From positions 318,183,501-318,247,500 of the forward strand of contig NC_134137.1 of the NCBI RefSeq assembly GCF_033958435.1: a DNA stretch of 64,000 nt, given 5' to 3'. Shown piece after piece: positions 21,761 through 33,956 of the stretch. Within the stretch, counting starts at the first letter, position 1, and each line of letters starts with the position of its first letter. Origin of the DNA: Carettochelys insculpta (Eukaryota > Chordata > Testudines > Carettochelyidae). The position numbers were made by a program, and so were the translations under genes. The notes beneath the pieces are model-generated. The model made no database searches and had not been told where the DNA came from. It worked only from the letters and a program-made list of their open reading frames with translations.

Positions 21761-22592
21761 ATCATACAATCATAGAATACTAAGACTGGAAGGGACCTCG
21801 AGAGGCCATCAAGTCCAGCCCCCCTGTCCTCATGGCAGGACCAAGCACTGTCTAAACCATCTCTGATAGACATCTATCTAACCTGTTCTTAAATATCTCC
21901 AGCGATGGAGATTCCACAACCTCCCTTGGCAATTTATTCCACTGTTTGACCACCCTGATAGTTAGGAACTCTTTCCTAATGTCCAACCTAAACCTCCATT
22001 GCTGCAGTTTAAGTCCATTGCCTCTTGTTCTATCCTCAGAGGCCAAGAAGAACAAGTTTTCTCCCTCCTCCTTGTGACACCCTTTTAGATACCCGAAAAC
22101 CGCTATCATGTCACCTCTCAATCTTCTCTTTTCCAAACTAAACAAGCCCAATTCTTTCAGCCTTTCTTCATCAGTCACATTCTCTAGACCTTTAATCATT
22201 CTTGTTGCTCTTCTCTGGACCCTCTCTAATTTCTCCACATCCTTCTTGAACTGCAGTGTCCAGAACCGGACACAGTACTCCAGCTGAGGCCGAACCAGCA
22301 CAGAGTAGAGCAGAAGAATGACTTCTTGTGTCTTGCTCACACCACACCTGTTAATGCATCCCAGAATCATGTTTGCTTTTTTTGCAACAGCATCACACTG
22401 TTGACTCATATTTAGCTTGTGGTCCACTATAACCCCTAGATCCCTTTCTGCTGTTGTCATTCCTAGACAGTCTCTTCCCATTCGGTATGTGTGAAACTGA
22501 TTGTTCTTTTCCAAGTGGAGCACTTTGCATTTGTCCTTATTAAACTTCATCCTGTTTACCTCAGGCCATTTCTCCAATCTATCCGGAAATGA
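21761..22592 (-). mobile_element. CR1 LINE, 5'-truncated 3' fragment
   Basis: The plus-strand left edge carries the tail microsatellite (ATCATACAATCATAGAAT) followed by GACTGGAAGGGACCTCGAGA, the reverse complement of the conserved CR1 3' end. The rest encodes the end of ORF2 on the minus strand. Truncation at about 22592 is the usual outcome of target-primed reverse transcription. The lack of extensive decay makes it moderately young. Confidence 0.9.
21852..22592 (-). pseudogene. CR1 ORF2, RT C-terminal portion
   Basis: About 247 codons remain open on the minus strand. Landmarks in order: EVNRMKFNKDKCKVLHL, AERDLGVIVDHKLNMSQQCD, RPQLEYCVRFW, KDVEKLERVQRRATRMIKGL, LFSLEKRRLRGDMI, then NGLKLQQWRFRLDIRKEF and WNKLPREVVESPSLEIFKNR. 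These belong to the thumb and C-terminal region of the CR1 reverse transcriptase. The polymerase motifs (FADD) and the endonuclease are absent because of 5' truncation, so the copy cannot mobilise itself. The annotated end in the sequence before EVNR is non-CR1 flank. Confidence 0.88.
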
Positions 22593-22599
22593 TAATGAA

Positions 22600-23050
22600 A
22601 TATATTTCCATTTTCCATATTTTCCATCCAAGACTTAAGAACAACAAAATGTGAACATAGAACATGCATATACTAATTTAACAGATCTCTGTGTAAATTC
22701 ACCCAACTACACGATATAATACAATACAGTTATGGTATATTTATTTCCACCTATTTTAAAGCTATTATTGCCACAAAAAGAAACATTTTCAGCTTGGTTT
22801 CTTTTTTAACCAGCTAATGCATCTGCCTAATTTGTGTGTCCAATTCACCATGCTATTACACTGTAGGTAATTTAACATATCTAAAATCTACATACTTTTT
22901 TATAAAAACAAAACAAAACAAAACAAAAACTACTGATAATTTGTCCCACTGTAGGATGTATGTCCAGAACACATACGTAGGTTGATATTTTTTGGAAATA
23001 GCTCAGTAGTTTAGGAGAACGAGTCCCATGGCACTTTTGAAAACTGCACC
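22600..23050. other. Intergenic with a CAAAA simple repeat
   Basis: AT-rich flank. At 22905-22930 there is a short (AAAAC)n run. Nothing else is recognised. Confidence 0.5.
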
Positions 23051-23052
23051 TT

Positions 23053-23435
23053 GGCTATGTCTAGATTATAGCGACTTGTCAGCAGAAGTTTTTGTCAGAA
23101 GATATCTGTCGACAGAGTGAGGCCAAACTGTCAAGTGGATTGCAAGACTGATCACAGACTGCCCATCCTCTCTATTGGCAAAATGGACAATTGGAAGCAT
23201 AGCAGACTGGGTTGCCTGATATCCCGGAAGCCCTGTCTGTCGACAGAGGGCCCTCCAGAACTTCTACACTGGCTTTCTGTAGATAGGTCTCTGTTGACAG
23301 TGGTGTTATGCCTCTTGAGGAGCGGGATAAGACTGTTGAAAAAATTGCTGCATTCTGTCGATTTACTGTCGATAGAATACCTTGGGAATTCGGATGCTCC
23401 CTGGGTTTTGTTGACAAAACCCTCTAGTGTAGGTA
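23053..23435. mobile_element. TIR element, family B (copy 2)
   Basis: The left end GGCTATGTCTAGATTATAGCG is a clear tribe terminus. The body shares CTGTCGACAGAG words and the block CCCTGTCTGTCGACAGAGGGC with 15119-15541 and 54262-55044. The right end, near CTCTAGTGTAGG, is eroded and lacks the AGCC finish, so no target duplication can be read. Confidence 0.6.
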
Positions 23436-23636
23436 CAATTGTATTGTCAGAACAGCACATGGTAATGAATTTGGGATATGATTTCATTCCATTTCAATAT
23501 ACCTTTATGAATTTACTGTAATAAAACCAACCAAGATGTTACCCTTAAATTACTTTTAAGACGAAATTTAATAATCTAAGACCAAGTTTCTATTATGAGC
23601 TTTATCTTTATGGAAGAATAACTAGAAAGGTATATT

Positions 23637-23637
23637 T

Positions 23638-23677
<40 letters not shown>

Positions 23678-23698
23678 GCTCGCTCTCTCTCTCTCTCC
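23637..23698. repeat. Compound microsatellite (TC)n(AC)n(TC)n
   Basis: About 18 bp of TC, then about 22 bp of AC, a GCTCGC interruption and again TC repeats. Likely polymorphic in length. Confidence 0.95.
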
Positions 23699-23699
23699 T

Positions 23700-26665
23700 T
23701 ATGGCATTACAGCAATGGACTGTGAGAAGGATGAAAATGTACCAATCCCATTCTTGGTTGCACTTGCAAATAAAATAAAAAGATACATGCTAAAATGGAG
23801 CTAATTTAATACTTCTGTGGATTTTTGCTTGTGTGTAGATTCTGTATGCAGACATAATGTTGTGAACCCAATCTGACAATTTTCTGAAGGTGTTTTCTGA
23901 GAAGACACTTACAGCTCCCATTTTCTTATATTGTACAGAGAAATCATGCTTTCTAATATTTAGAAGAATAAGTATGAAGATATTTCTAAGGGCTAATGTT
24001 CATTCAGTAGAATATATGTGCCTATTAATATTTTCTTATGGTTTGTTAAATAGGGATGCAAAGGCATCTGATAACAATAAAATCAGTTTACTGGATATAT
24101 ACTCCAAAGCAATAGACATGATTTCTATTATAAGAGAAGGTTTACAAAGCTGTATTCTCTTGTTTTTGTTGCAACCTTATAGAGGCGGAGTGCTGAAATT
24201 TGACTTTTTTACCTCCATTTGCATTCCAAGTGCCGGTGATACTTTTTAAAGTCACTAATAGTCCTACTTAGAACAGGTTCATTAATAAATAAATAAAGAT
24301 GCCAAGCTTTACCGTTTAGATGATGGTTGGTGGTATTAGCTGGTCTTTTGTTAATACACAGGAGGAATGGCTTTGGTCAAGCTCCCATCTTCATGGGGAA
24401 GGAGGAGCGGGGCTGAGCTCCCAACTTGCATGCCGATGCAAATTGACTCATGTGCCACTCTTGGCATGCATTCTGGGGATTGCTGACCCATGCTCTAGAG
24501 CAGTAGGGATAGCCATGGGTGGAAATGGAGCACTGAAGGCAAGAGCCAGGGTTCTGAGGTGGCATTGAACATTCTCTTTCTCTCTCCGGTGTTTATCTGG
24601 CTGGTTCTTACTCCTAATTTCAGGTTCTAAATGGTCACCATGTGTGGGGCTGGAAAGGAATTTTCCCACAGGTGTGGGCTTTAATATTTTGGCTTAATTT
24701 AACTTGTTGAGTTTAATGTGCGTCTGGTATTGGTGGCCAATGATATACAAAAGATTTACTAAATGATCTAGTGGTCCCTCCTGCCCTTAAACTCTTTGAC
24801 TATTATTAAGTCAAAATAAACCACAACACCTCCCAACACCATTAAAAAGCGAGGGGTAGGGAAATTCATTAGGGTTTGAATGTGCCTCTTTTTCAGTGTT
24901 ACATTGGATACATTGATCAGTTCAGCAAGATACAGAGCACTAATCACAGAGCAGAAAAGCACTGAAGCCATCTTTAATTTTAAGGAGCTAAGTTTCGCCT
25001 GGCAGAATCAAAGCTTTGTTGGGAATGGGATTTAGGTGCTTAATTATTCGAATGTCATGAGGGGTTGCTAAACCATGCATGGAGAAAGCAGGAGAAAGCA
25101 GAAGATGAAAGCACTTCATTAAACTAGCCTGGTAAATAGCTAGAAGCAAACATAATGAGAAGGGAGAATGATGTATGGTAAGAGCCATATTACTAGCATG
25201 AGCTCTTCCAACTTCAGGTTCTACCATGTTAATAAACACAGTTTTAATTTTATTTGAAAACAGTTTTAAAAATATTTATAGGAAGAAATTGGCAACTCCA
25301 TTAATTCACATAATAATATTTAAATATGACCAGAGCATCTGTTAGATAATATACTACAGCAAGAACATTCTAAATTGTTGTATAATAATGATACTTTCTA
25401 ATTTAGGCAGTTAAAATGTCACAGTATTAATATTTTAAGTTGAGAGCTTTTGCATTTTTATTTTTCAGTTTCACATAAAAATAATTTTTAAATGGGGATT
25501 TTATGTAACCTGAAGTAGAAACACTTAGAAGTGTACCTTTTTCACAGGTGATTCAGTCTGGATTAGTAGCTCCCAATCTTTAAAGACTATGCAACCTCTT
25601 CTAGGAGTCTTGTGTACCCTCAAATTTCACCTCACTTAAAAACCACTTGTTTATAAAGTTAAACTGAAAAAATACAAAAGTGGCAGAGCACACTATTCCT
25701 GAAAAATGCTTACTCTCTGATGTTTGGCATACAGTTATAAAACAAACCAGCTGGAATATAAATATCATACTTACATTTCAGCATACAGTATTTGGAGCAA
25801 TATAAGCAGGCAATCTGATCTGACTTTGCTAGTGCTTTTATGTAGCCTGTTGGAAAACAAAACAAATATCTAGAAAAGTTGATGTACCTCCTACCACTAA
25901 TACCTCTGGTTGAGAACATTGATATAGGTAAATAACATACTTACACAATCAGGAAGGTGGGAAAGGGAGAATTAATGTCCAGCACAAAGCACATTTATCG
26001 GGTAGTTCTCCTAAACCAATATTCAGAACAAGGATTTGGGTGAAAGGGTGGATATTAAATTGGTCAAGAGCTCACAATAAAGTGCCACTGGAAAGGTAAA
26101 TGGCAGCTGTAGATGAACATAATAATTTGAAATTTCTACAAGTCTGTAGGTTAGCATTGAACTATAAAGATGAAGTAGTACAGATGTCACAGAGATTTTA
26201 CAATTTAATATCACAAGCCTAGATATGTGCTAAGAAGCCCCCATGAGATCACTTTCCTTTCATACTAATGGAAAAGATGGACACTCAGTGCTAATAAGCC
26301 AGTGGTAGGTTAGGATGCACCTCTTGCTGGATCTCTTTTTGGTTTTAATGGTTTGTTTGTGCTCTTTTGCTATTACTAATACATTGTATAATGTGCTAAA
26401 AGGCTGTTGTGGAGAGAAATACTAGATGGCTGAAGCAACTTTTGAAGGAGGATAAAGTTACCTGCTCCATATAATAGAGGCCATTCCAAATATGGCACGA
26501 TAGGTGTGAAAGAGGAGACAGAATCACTTCTGGGATTCATATAGGATGTATAGATTATTGGTTTATAATCAATTATAGATTATTATAGGCTTAATGATTG
26601 TAGGATAGGACAGTTTTCAATACACAGAATTATCACTTGAAAGACAAAGGTGCTCAAACTGTTCA
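23700..26665. other. Intergenic AT-rich sequence, possible hAT fragment near 24320-24505
   Basis: Nothing is supported as a gene. Near 24470-24500 the words GGGGATTGCTGACCCATGCTCTAGAG resemble the terminus of a hAT family (reverse-oriented CTCTAGAGCA..GGTCAGCAACCC), but no partner end is seen. From 25250 to 26660 the sequence is strongly AT-rich and free of recognised repeats. Confidence 0.4.
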
Positions 26666-26671
26666 CACTTA

Positions 26672-26961
26672 GGCTGTGTCTATACTAGCACCCTTCTTTG
26701 AAGGGGGCATGGTAACCACCCTCATCAGAGTATACTAATGAAGTGCTGTGACGAATATGTAGCACTTTATTAGGCTAATTCTCCCCATGGCAACTTCGAA
26801 GTGCCAGACTTCACAGTACATATGCAGTTTTGATATGCCCTTACTTCCCAAAACTTGAAAGTTGCCATAGGGAGAATTAGCCTAATGCAGCAGTTCATTA
26901 GTACTCTCCAATCAGGCTGATTACCATTCCCACTTCAAAGGGGGCTAGTGTAGACACAGCC
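26672..26961. mobile_element. Foldback MITE, family G (290 bp)
   Basis: The ends are GGCTGTGTCTATACTAGCACC and GGGGGCTAGTGTAGACACAGCC, flanked by TTA at 26669-26671 and 26962-26964. The arms repeat CAACTTCGAAGT/TTGCCATAGGGAGAATTAGCC blocks in inverted orientation, so the whole element can fold on itself. Confidence 0.8.
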
Positions 26962-27507
26962 TTAGGGTATTAAATCCAGTTAGTCCCCTACAAAAGAGGG
27001 CAAACTAATTAATTAGAGGGAATGTAGGGGAAAAACGAGAAAGTGAGCATGGGATTTTGGAGTAAGAACTAATCTGCAATTATTCATTATTTACATATCA
27101 TTGCTTTGAGATAAGAAAGAAAAAGTGCTATGTAAATGCAAAGTGGTTTATAAATATTAAGTGTATACATTTGATAAAGTACGTACCTTTCCTGTACAAT
27201 GTATGCTTTTACAAAAGACCCAGGATCTGTTCATTCATATGTTAAATAATTTACCAGTAGTGATTTACTAATTCATTCGAGATCCAAACCAAGTACCTTT
27301 AAGAGAAAGACAAGACTCTAACTCTCTTTAGTAGAAGTTTCTGTTGAGCATTATAGGTGCTTTAATTGATAACTATTTGCAGCTCCTCCATGCAGAAAGC
27401 CTCAAGGGCTACTCTATGTGGAGTGATACCTACACTTATAAACAGAGCAGCTTTGCTGTTACCCCATCATCTAGGTGGGAAAATGAGTAAAGATTCCTTA
27501 CTTCCTG

Positions 27508-27632
27508 TATCAGAGGGGTGGCCTTGTTAGTCTGTATCCACAAAAACAATGAGAAGTCCTTGTAGACTAACAGTTATATTGGAGCATAAGTTTTAATGAG
27601 CAAAGACCAACTTCATCAGATGCATGTATGCT
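27508..27632 (+). mobile_element. tRNA-derived Cry-type SINE, short form
   Basis: The sequence reads CAGAGGGGTGGCCTTGTTAG TCTGTATCCACAAAAACAAT, then GTCCTTGTAGACTAACAG, GGAGCATAAGTTTTAATGAG and CTTCATCAGATGCATGTATGC. This is the cryptodiran Pol III SINE with a roughly 15-bp deletion before AGACTAACAG. It is the best single marker in the window for a cryptodiran turtle. Confidence 0.85.
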
Positions 27633-27762
27633 TACTTCTTGGAAATCTTGAGGTTTTATTTGGAAAGAGGTCTTTGATCCACGTGAAAGGCATTGCTCAG
27701 GTCTTCAACAAATTGGCAAAATTCATCTAGCCATTTTTTAAAAAGTTATTAAGGGAAAACAC

Positions 27763-27860
27763 ATTATTGAGTGGGGAGTCATTGGCCTGTAAACCTAGGG
27801 TTGTGAGTTCAGTCCTTGAAGGGGCCTTTCAAGGGTCTAGGGCAGGTCACATCTAAAAAA
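27763..27860 (+). mobile_element. tRNA-derived SINE fragment
   Basis: The stretch GTCATTGGCCTGTAAACCTA followed by GGGTTGTGAGTTCAGTCCTTG has an A-box-like and a B-box-like block with tRNA spacing. The downstream GGGGCCTTTCAAGGGTCTAGGGC completes an old reptile SINE that I know by pattern but not by name. It is not an intact tRNA gene. Confidence 0.5.
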
Positions 27861-27930
27861 AACTCTGTCTTTATTTTACCATGCTTAAAATGCTTGTCAC
27901 TAATGCACTTCTTCTACAGATGTAGACTAG

Positions 27931-28221
27931 GGCTACACTACAGCAGTCCTTCCAAAGAGGTTCTTCCAGAAGATCCCTTGTGAAAAGACTTCTTTCAAAA
28001 GATCAAGACCACACACAAAAAGTGGATTGAAAAATCAATCCAGTCTTTCAACAGAGCGTGGCCACACCCCAGCTGCTGTTTTGAAAGAACGGGCCAGAAA
28101 ACGCTGCAGATCAAAAAATCTGGTACCATGGAGGACTGCTTTTTTTGTATTTGGATGCTCCATGGGATTTTTCAGAAGAACTCCAGCTTTTTCGAAAAAA
28201 CTCGCTAGCGCAGACATAGCC
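27931..28221. mobile_element. TIR MITE of the tribe, 291 bp
   Basis: The ends are GGGCTACACTACAGCAGTCC and CTCGCTAGCGCAGACATAGCC. The body contains TTGAAAGA/TCTTTCAA words in both orientations. Flanks TAG (left) and ATAG (right) do not give a clean 3-bp duplication. Confidence 0.55.
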
Positions 28222-28430
28222 ATAGTGTATAATTATGTTGTCAAATGCTAGCTTCCATACAGTAACTCTGCCTCATTTAGTGAGCAAGGATACTTAAATC
28301 TGTCATTCCCTAACTTGTAAATGCTTGAGCTTCTTACTCTTTTAATGTAGTTTTCTTTTTGCGCATCAATAACATTAAAGCTGAATGTGACAGCCTGTAT
28401 AGCGGTCAGGGACTTGGAAAAGGCTTTAAG

Positions 28431-28455
28431 GTTTTGTTTTGTTTTGTTTTGTTTT
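28431..28455. repeat. Simple repeat (GTTTT)n
   Basis: Five units of GTTTT, possibly the poly-T-like remains of a retroelement tail. Confidence 0.9.
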
Positions 28456-28459
28456 CAAG

Positions 28460-29645
28460 GCAATGCCAGATGACATTTGTTGATTTTTTAATTGTGTTCC
28501 ACAGACATCCCCTGTAACTTCTACTCTGTCCAAGTATAGAATAAAATATTGCAAGGCACAAACTTATAGGAAGGTGCAATAAGGGTAGTGAAGATAGTCC
28601 ATGGGTACAACTACCCTCCATTCCAAATGGTGCACTGTTTGCATGGTACAGACAAACTGAATCAGGTGAAGACCATTCACAACAATTGCAGGTTTGCCTG
28701 CAAGTTCTATTTCCACTTGAAGAAAATGTTGCAAGCAACAGTTCCACAAAAATACCTTTAGCACTCCTCCTTCTCTCTGATCCACAGAGACTGGTTATAT
28801 TTGATATCTTGTTTGGAAATTTGGTAGCATGCATCCCTTTTGCCACTGGGCTGCGTAGACTTTTTCAGCCCTTCTCTGAACATCAAGAACCAAATGATGA
28901 GTGAATGGCCATCCCCAATCAGGTTTCTTGAAAGATTTCCAGATTTCACTTCCTTGACACTTACACTGTTCTTTACAGAGACACTCCCACCTCTGCAAAA
29001 TAGCGAGGAAGTTTATTACAAAATTGGTGCTAGGAATTGTGGGGATTTCAGTTCCAAGCACATGGATGCTAGGGAAACTCCTTCCCCTTTCTTCTGGAGA
29101 TTCTTTACTTGCTGCACAGAGATTATCAAGCACTCCTAGTTTAAAGCTGACAGACCCTGGTCATTGATACACGGGACTATACTTGACACCTTAGGGGGGC
29201 TAAAGCTATGAGCTTCTACCACATGAGCTATGGACACCTGGCTCTTGGCTAAAGGTGTAGAGCGGTTGTCATTTCCCCTTTCTCAGTGGTCTGGGCACCT
29301 CTGGGTTACCCTATATGAGAGCTCACAATCAACCATTGTGAAGCAAATGTTCTCCTGTGCCTACAACCCCTTCAAATGGGAAAGGAGTCTTCATGTTCTT
29401 CTAAAGACCCTTCTAAAACCCTGGCCAATAGCTCGCAATTCATTCTACATCCCAAAGCCTTGAGTAGGACCAAAATGAAAGCAGCAAGGTGGGGAGGGTA
29501 GAAGGGGCCATCTGATTCCTAAGCGGAGCAGAACTGGGCCACCTGAAACCAGCAAAACACAAGGCTGGTGCCATGCAAACAGCACCAACTCAGCTTTACA
29601 AACTGTTCGTGAACCTGGCTCAATTCTTGTCAATATAAGAAAGTA
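28460..29645. other. Intergenic, nothing recognised
   Basis: Short frames on both strands (28406-28846 minus and 28686-29139 plus) have no domain. The stretch 29210-29330 vaguely resembles an old SINE and is not called. Confidence 0.4.
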
Positions 29646-29651
29646 TCCACA

Positions 29652-29868
29652 CATAGAATGGTTTAATCATAGAATCCTAGGGCTGGAAGGGTTACCTCAG
29701 AAGGTCATTGAGTCCAGCCTCCTGCCCAAAGCAGGACCAACCCTAACTAAATCAACTGAGCTAGGGCTTTGTTGAGCCAGGACTTAAAAAAAACATCTAG
29801 AGATGGAGATTACACCACCTCTGTTGGTGATGCAGTCTAGTGATTCACCGCCCTCCTGGTGAAATAGT
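29652..29868 (-). mobile_element. CR1 3' end, old subfamily
   Basis: The plus strand shows CATAGAAT-type tail repeats (ACATAGAATGGTTTAATCAT), then GGGCTGGAAGGGTTACCTCAG, AGTCCAGCCTCCTGCCCAAA and GAGCCAGGACTTAAAAAAAAC. This is the reverse complement of the CR1 3' UTR and the end of ORF2. It is more diverged than the copies at 21761 and 34911. Confidence 0.8.
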
Positions 29869-29879
29869 TCAAGATAGGT

Positions 29880-31245
29880 TCTGAGTTCTAACTTCTTCAC
29901 TTGGCCCAGTTATACCTGAGCAAGAATTAGGAAAATTAAGGTATGTCAGGATGACAGAAAAACAGCTTAGACAGATAGGAATGGAATGTTTTTTTACTGT
30001 GTACTGGAGGCTACAATAAGTCCCAGGAATATTTTCAAAGTAATTCTCTAACAGAGCAGGATAAATTATATACCATGGTCTAAGTGGCATAATTGGGCTA
30101 GAAACCACAGCAGGGGAAAAATAAATTTGACATTAGAAAATTTTCTTAATAGCAAGGACAATTAGACAATGAAATGATGCCTGGGTGGGAGTTGAGGTAC
30201 CATCACTGCAGTTGTTTAAGAGAAGATAATAAACATGCAGGAAACTAGCAGTGACAAAAATCCTGCTGTGCACAGAAAGACAGAAATGAATGACCCAAAA
30301 GGTCTATTCCTGCCCTACCAGTTATGATTGAGCAATTCTGTGATTGTGTTTAAAAATTTACAAATAATGTGCATACAGTATGAGCTGTTGATGCAAAATC
30401 CATGTTCAGAATTGGTTAGCACATTCACTGTGCCTATTTGAACAGGCAAATCTAAATTGCATTTTTAACAATAGTTCACAGATTCCAAAGGAAATTGACA
30501 CAGAAAATAATAAAAGTTGTCAACCTCCAGTAAGAGAATCCTCTCCAAAAACAATAACAAAAAAGAAAAACAAAAACAAATATAATTATGAGGGGTGGGA
30601 AAAGGCTCTTTTCACTTATGATTTGTTGAACTATGCAAGAAAAAAACTGTACATAGAGATGGTAGTAATAAGGAAGATTTCTCACCGGTAATTACCATGA
30701 ATCTAACTATGTGGGGGTTAGCAAAAGATCATAGAAACTAATAAACATCTGTTTTGATTTAGCAATAAATGCCCCAGAGAAAGACTGAGTTACCATACGT
30801 CTATCCTGAATAATGTAGGAGTTAATCCAAAAGTTGTTATGCACAGAAATTTTGATGACCATATACATTACTACCAGTGAGGTAAATGATATATATTTAA
30901 AACCTGGAATATTATTGTTGAAGTTAATGCATAAAAATAATGTGTCCGCAGCCTTAGCCATCCCTGCACACAGAAGAAATACTTTGTGACAGGGTGTATT
31001 GGCCCCACATGAATAAGAAAGGGGTCAGAGATACCTTGTGGCAAGTATGGCCCGATCCCAAGGCCCTGTCTATTGTGTGTATTAGGGAAGAGGCCTTCAA
31101 AAGGGAGGAAACTGCAGTCAGCAGAGGGAAGAAGGGTAGGAATTATTCTTGAAGCACGAAACGTTCACCCTGACCCCGAGAAGAGTTTACGATAAGACAG
31201 AAAGTTGGAGTCCATCTTAAACTTTCCAGAGCAATTTCTCCAAAC
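29880..31245. other. Intergenic, nothing recognised
   Basis: AT-rich DNA. A stretch at 30985-31150 starting TGTGACAGGGTGTATTGGCC could be a retroelement LTR edge, but there is no matching end. Confidence 0.35.
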
Positions 31246-31250
31246 TCATC

Positions 31251-31704
31251 AGCTGTCTATCCTTGCCACTTTTTCCAGAAGTGGCATGGTAATGAGCCAT
31301 TGGGAAGATGCTAATAAGGCGCGGATGTAAATTTTCTGCAGCTCATTTGCATATGGGCACTTGATTTGGAGTCCAGAAGAAGCTCTTCCGGACTCCAAAA
31401 CACAGGTGCAGACACACGGCCCACGGGGATCTTCCAGAAGGGAACCCTCCTTCCTGAAGCCCCTTCTTCCTCAAAATTTTGGGGAAAAAGGGGCTTCCAG
31501 AAAGAGGGTTTCCTTCTGGAAGATCCCCATGGGCTGAACGTCTGCACCTGTATTTTGGAGTTCAGAAGAGCTTCTTCTGGACTCCAAATCACACACCCAT
31601 ATGCTAAAGAGGCACCGAAAATTTACGTCCGTGCCTGATTAGCATCTTCCAGATGGCTCATTACCAAGCCGTTTCCGGAAGAAGTGCCACATGTAGACAC
31701 AGCC
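31251..31704. mobile_element. Foldback MITE, family D, complete
   Basis: The ends are AGCTGTCTATCCTTGCCAC and GTGCCACATGTAGACACAGCC, flanked by a perfect ATC duplication (31248-31250 and 31705-31707). Inverted arms carry TTTGGAGTCCAGAAGAAGC and GATCTTCCAGAAGGGAA blocks, with an AAATTTTGGGG-type centre. The mirrored frames on both strands are artefacts of the palindrome. Confidence 0.8.
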
Positions 31705-31709
31705 ATCAT

Positions 31710-33950
31710 GCTGAGACAGGATTGTTAGCAGTGTGATAGACTCAACCACAACGCCCCTCCCTGCCCAGTTTGCTGGAACCACAGTGAGTGAGTATCCAGG
31801 AATGCAGGGCTTGTGACTTCCATTTTGATCCTTCAGGCAGAAAGACTTCAAAGTGTCCAAAAAAGGCAGAACCCCCTCAACCACTGCAAATAGTAGGGAA
31901 ATAGAGCCTGTTTCATGTCCACCTAATGAAGATAACTGGGCAGGATAAATTTACCCACTCACCTAAGAGAGCCACTACCAAGGACTGTCTTGTATACTTC
32001 TATAATGCTACATTGGGGTACTATGAATGCATCATCCCTGCATGTGAACACAGCTCCCCTCCATGCTACGTCAATCTAGGCCAATGGATTTTGGGTTTTG
32101 GTGATGAGTCCAGGGAGCAGAAATGACTTTGTGAACTTAGCTGTCACAAATTCCTAATGAGAAAGTGCTACAGGAGCAGTTGCGGTGGAGCTGCATGACC
32201 CTTCAATATCCTTCACGCAAGCTTACTGGTTTGGAGTCCAGATCTCACAGCTCCTCCGTATTTGTCATGCACACAACCTGCTTCCATGAGCCTTGTGAGA
32301 CCTTAGGAAAAAAAGACAGGATAATGATAAAATAAACCTTTTTAATTTTCTCCAGGAAAATCAAAGCACCTGTTACTTTTCCTGCTTATATAGTTCAGTA
32401 CAAGTAAGATCATCCAGAACTGCTTTACTAAAATGCTCACTTGAAATTGTAACTTATATGTGTGGTTATAAGGCTAGATATTCAAACAGTTTCCTTGCCT
32501 TAGATGTCAAGCTGCTTTTGCTAACCATGAATGCATTTTATCAAGCCTTGTTAAATGTCTTTTAATCAGCTGCAGTTTTAACCCAACATAAAATGAAAAA
32601 TCATTACCGTCTGAAAAATGCTTCATTGTTTGAAAATATAAGTAATTTATGTGATACAAAACTTCTTGAATCAATCAGCCAAAGGTGACTCTGCTATTAA
32701 GGAGTGATTCAAAGGCATATGAATATCTGTGAGAATACAGAGTCCTGCAAATCACAATGGGGAAAAATGTGTGCAGTTGATCTAAAGTAAAAACTCATGG
32801 AAGAAAATCATGGTCTTGATCAAGCTTCACAATTCACTACATCATTACCTTACAAGTTTTGGGGCTGGGCCTGGGTAGTACTGAAATGGTACTGCTGTGG
32901 ATCAGGCCCTCTCAAAGTCAGTTCCTTGTGTGCTTGATGGCTTGAATGTTAAAGGAGATCCTGAGTGTTCCAGTAATGAAGCTGTACAGTTGGAGATCCC
33001 TTTTTCCACCCGACTTCTAAATGTTTGTCAAATGGCAGTGCCTCCATCTGGTGGCCCCTACACACACTTAACAGTGTGCCTTGGAATCCTCCAGGAATAC
33101 TTATTCAAATTATAATCATTGTTTAACTTCCAAACAGCAATTATAAACAGTATATATCTAATAGTCCACCTTAGAATTAACACACACCTTTACTTAACAA
33201 CCTAAGGAGACGGGTACAAACTGAACATGAATAAACTCAATTAACCATATACACAGAAATAAATGAAACACATAACTAGCATGGTAACTCCCATCAGGTA
33301 CTTGCTTGCATTGGCGTGCACCTGTTTTTCTTCTGGATTGCAGACAGCTTGGTGAGGCTTCTCTGTGTCAGTGCAGGCAAGGCAACAAGCTGATCAGCCT
33401 CTCTGACACTGGAGATGGCCCCTGCAGCACTTTAACAGACACAGGTAAAGATTTTTACCCCCCGCAGGGTCTATCATTAGCAAGCTGTAGCTCCCCAAAG
33501 CAGTTAGTGGCTAGGAGAGAACGCCACACCTGCCCTGAAGTAATCTGTTTGATCAGCCTTAACTCTCCAAAACCAGGGAGACCACTATCTTCTTCCCCGA
33601 GCCTAGCCATAAAACCCCACCTTCCGTCCCAAAGCATCATGGGAGTTGTAGGCTCTAGAGCCAGATTTCAGCACAAAGAATCCTCCCAGTAACAGTCAGA
33701 GACTCCTATAGACAGAGTGGGCTGTTTTAGGATGTATATCAGACATTCTTCCTCTTCAAATGTAGCTGTTTTCTAAGATACATAAGGAAAGTAAATAGCA
33801 AGTCTAACCTGAAGATTGCAACTGTCGTTACCTTATCGTATACACTGTTTACCCCCTAGCACAAATAGAAATTATATCCCAACTTACAAAAGAGGCCTCC
33901 ATTTTCGGTTGATCAATTTTAAAATACTGGAGTTAGATTTGTGCTGGGCC
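31710..33950. other. Intergenic; possible old repeat at 33340-33700
   Basis: No gene was recognised. At 33340-33700 a GC-richer stretch with CAAAGCATCATGGGAGTTG differs in composition from its flanks and may be an unrecognised repeat. The frame 33306-33692 (128 codons) shows no motif. Confidence 0.35.
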
Positions 33951-33956
33951 TTTAAT

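Noticed and set aside
27763..27860. A functional tRNA gene
   Set aside because: A-box-like and B-box-like words are present but no complete cloverleaf can be drawn, and downstream sequence is SINE-like.
29200..29330. A second tRNA-derived SINE
   Set aside because: Only a vague resemblance to an old SINE in reverse; no clear box sequences.
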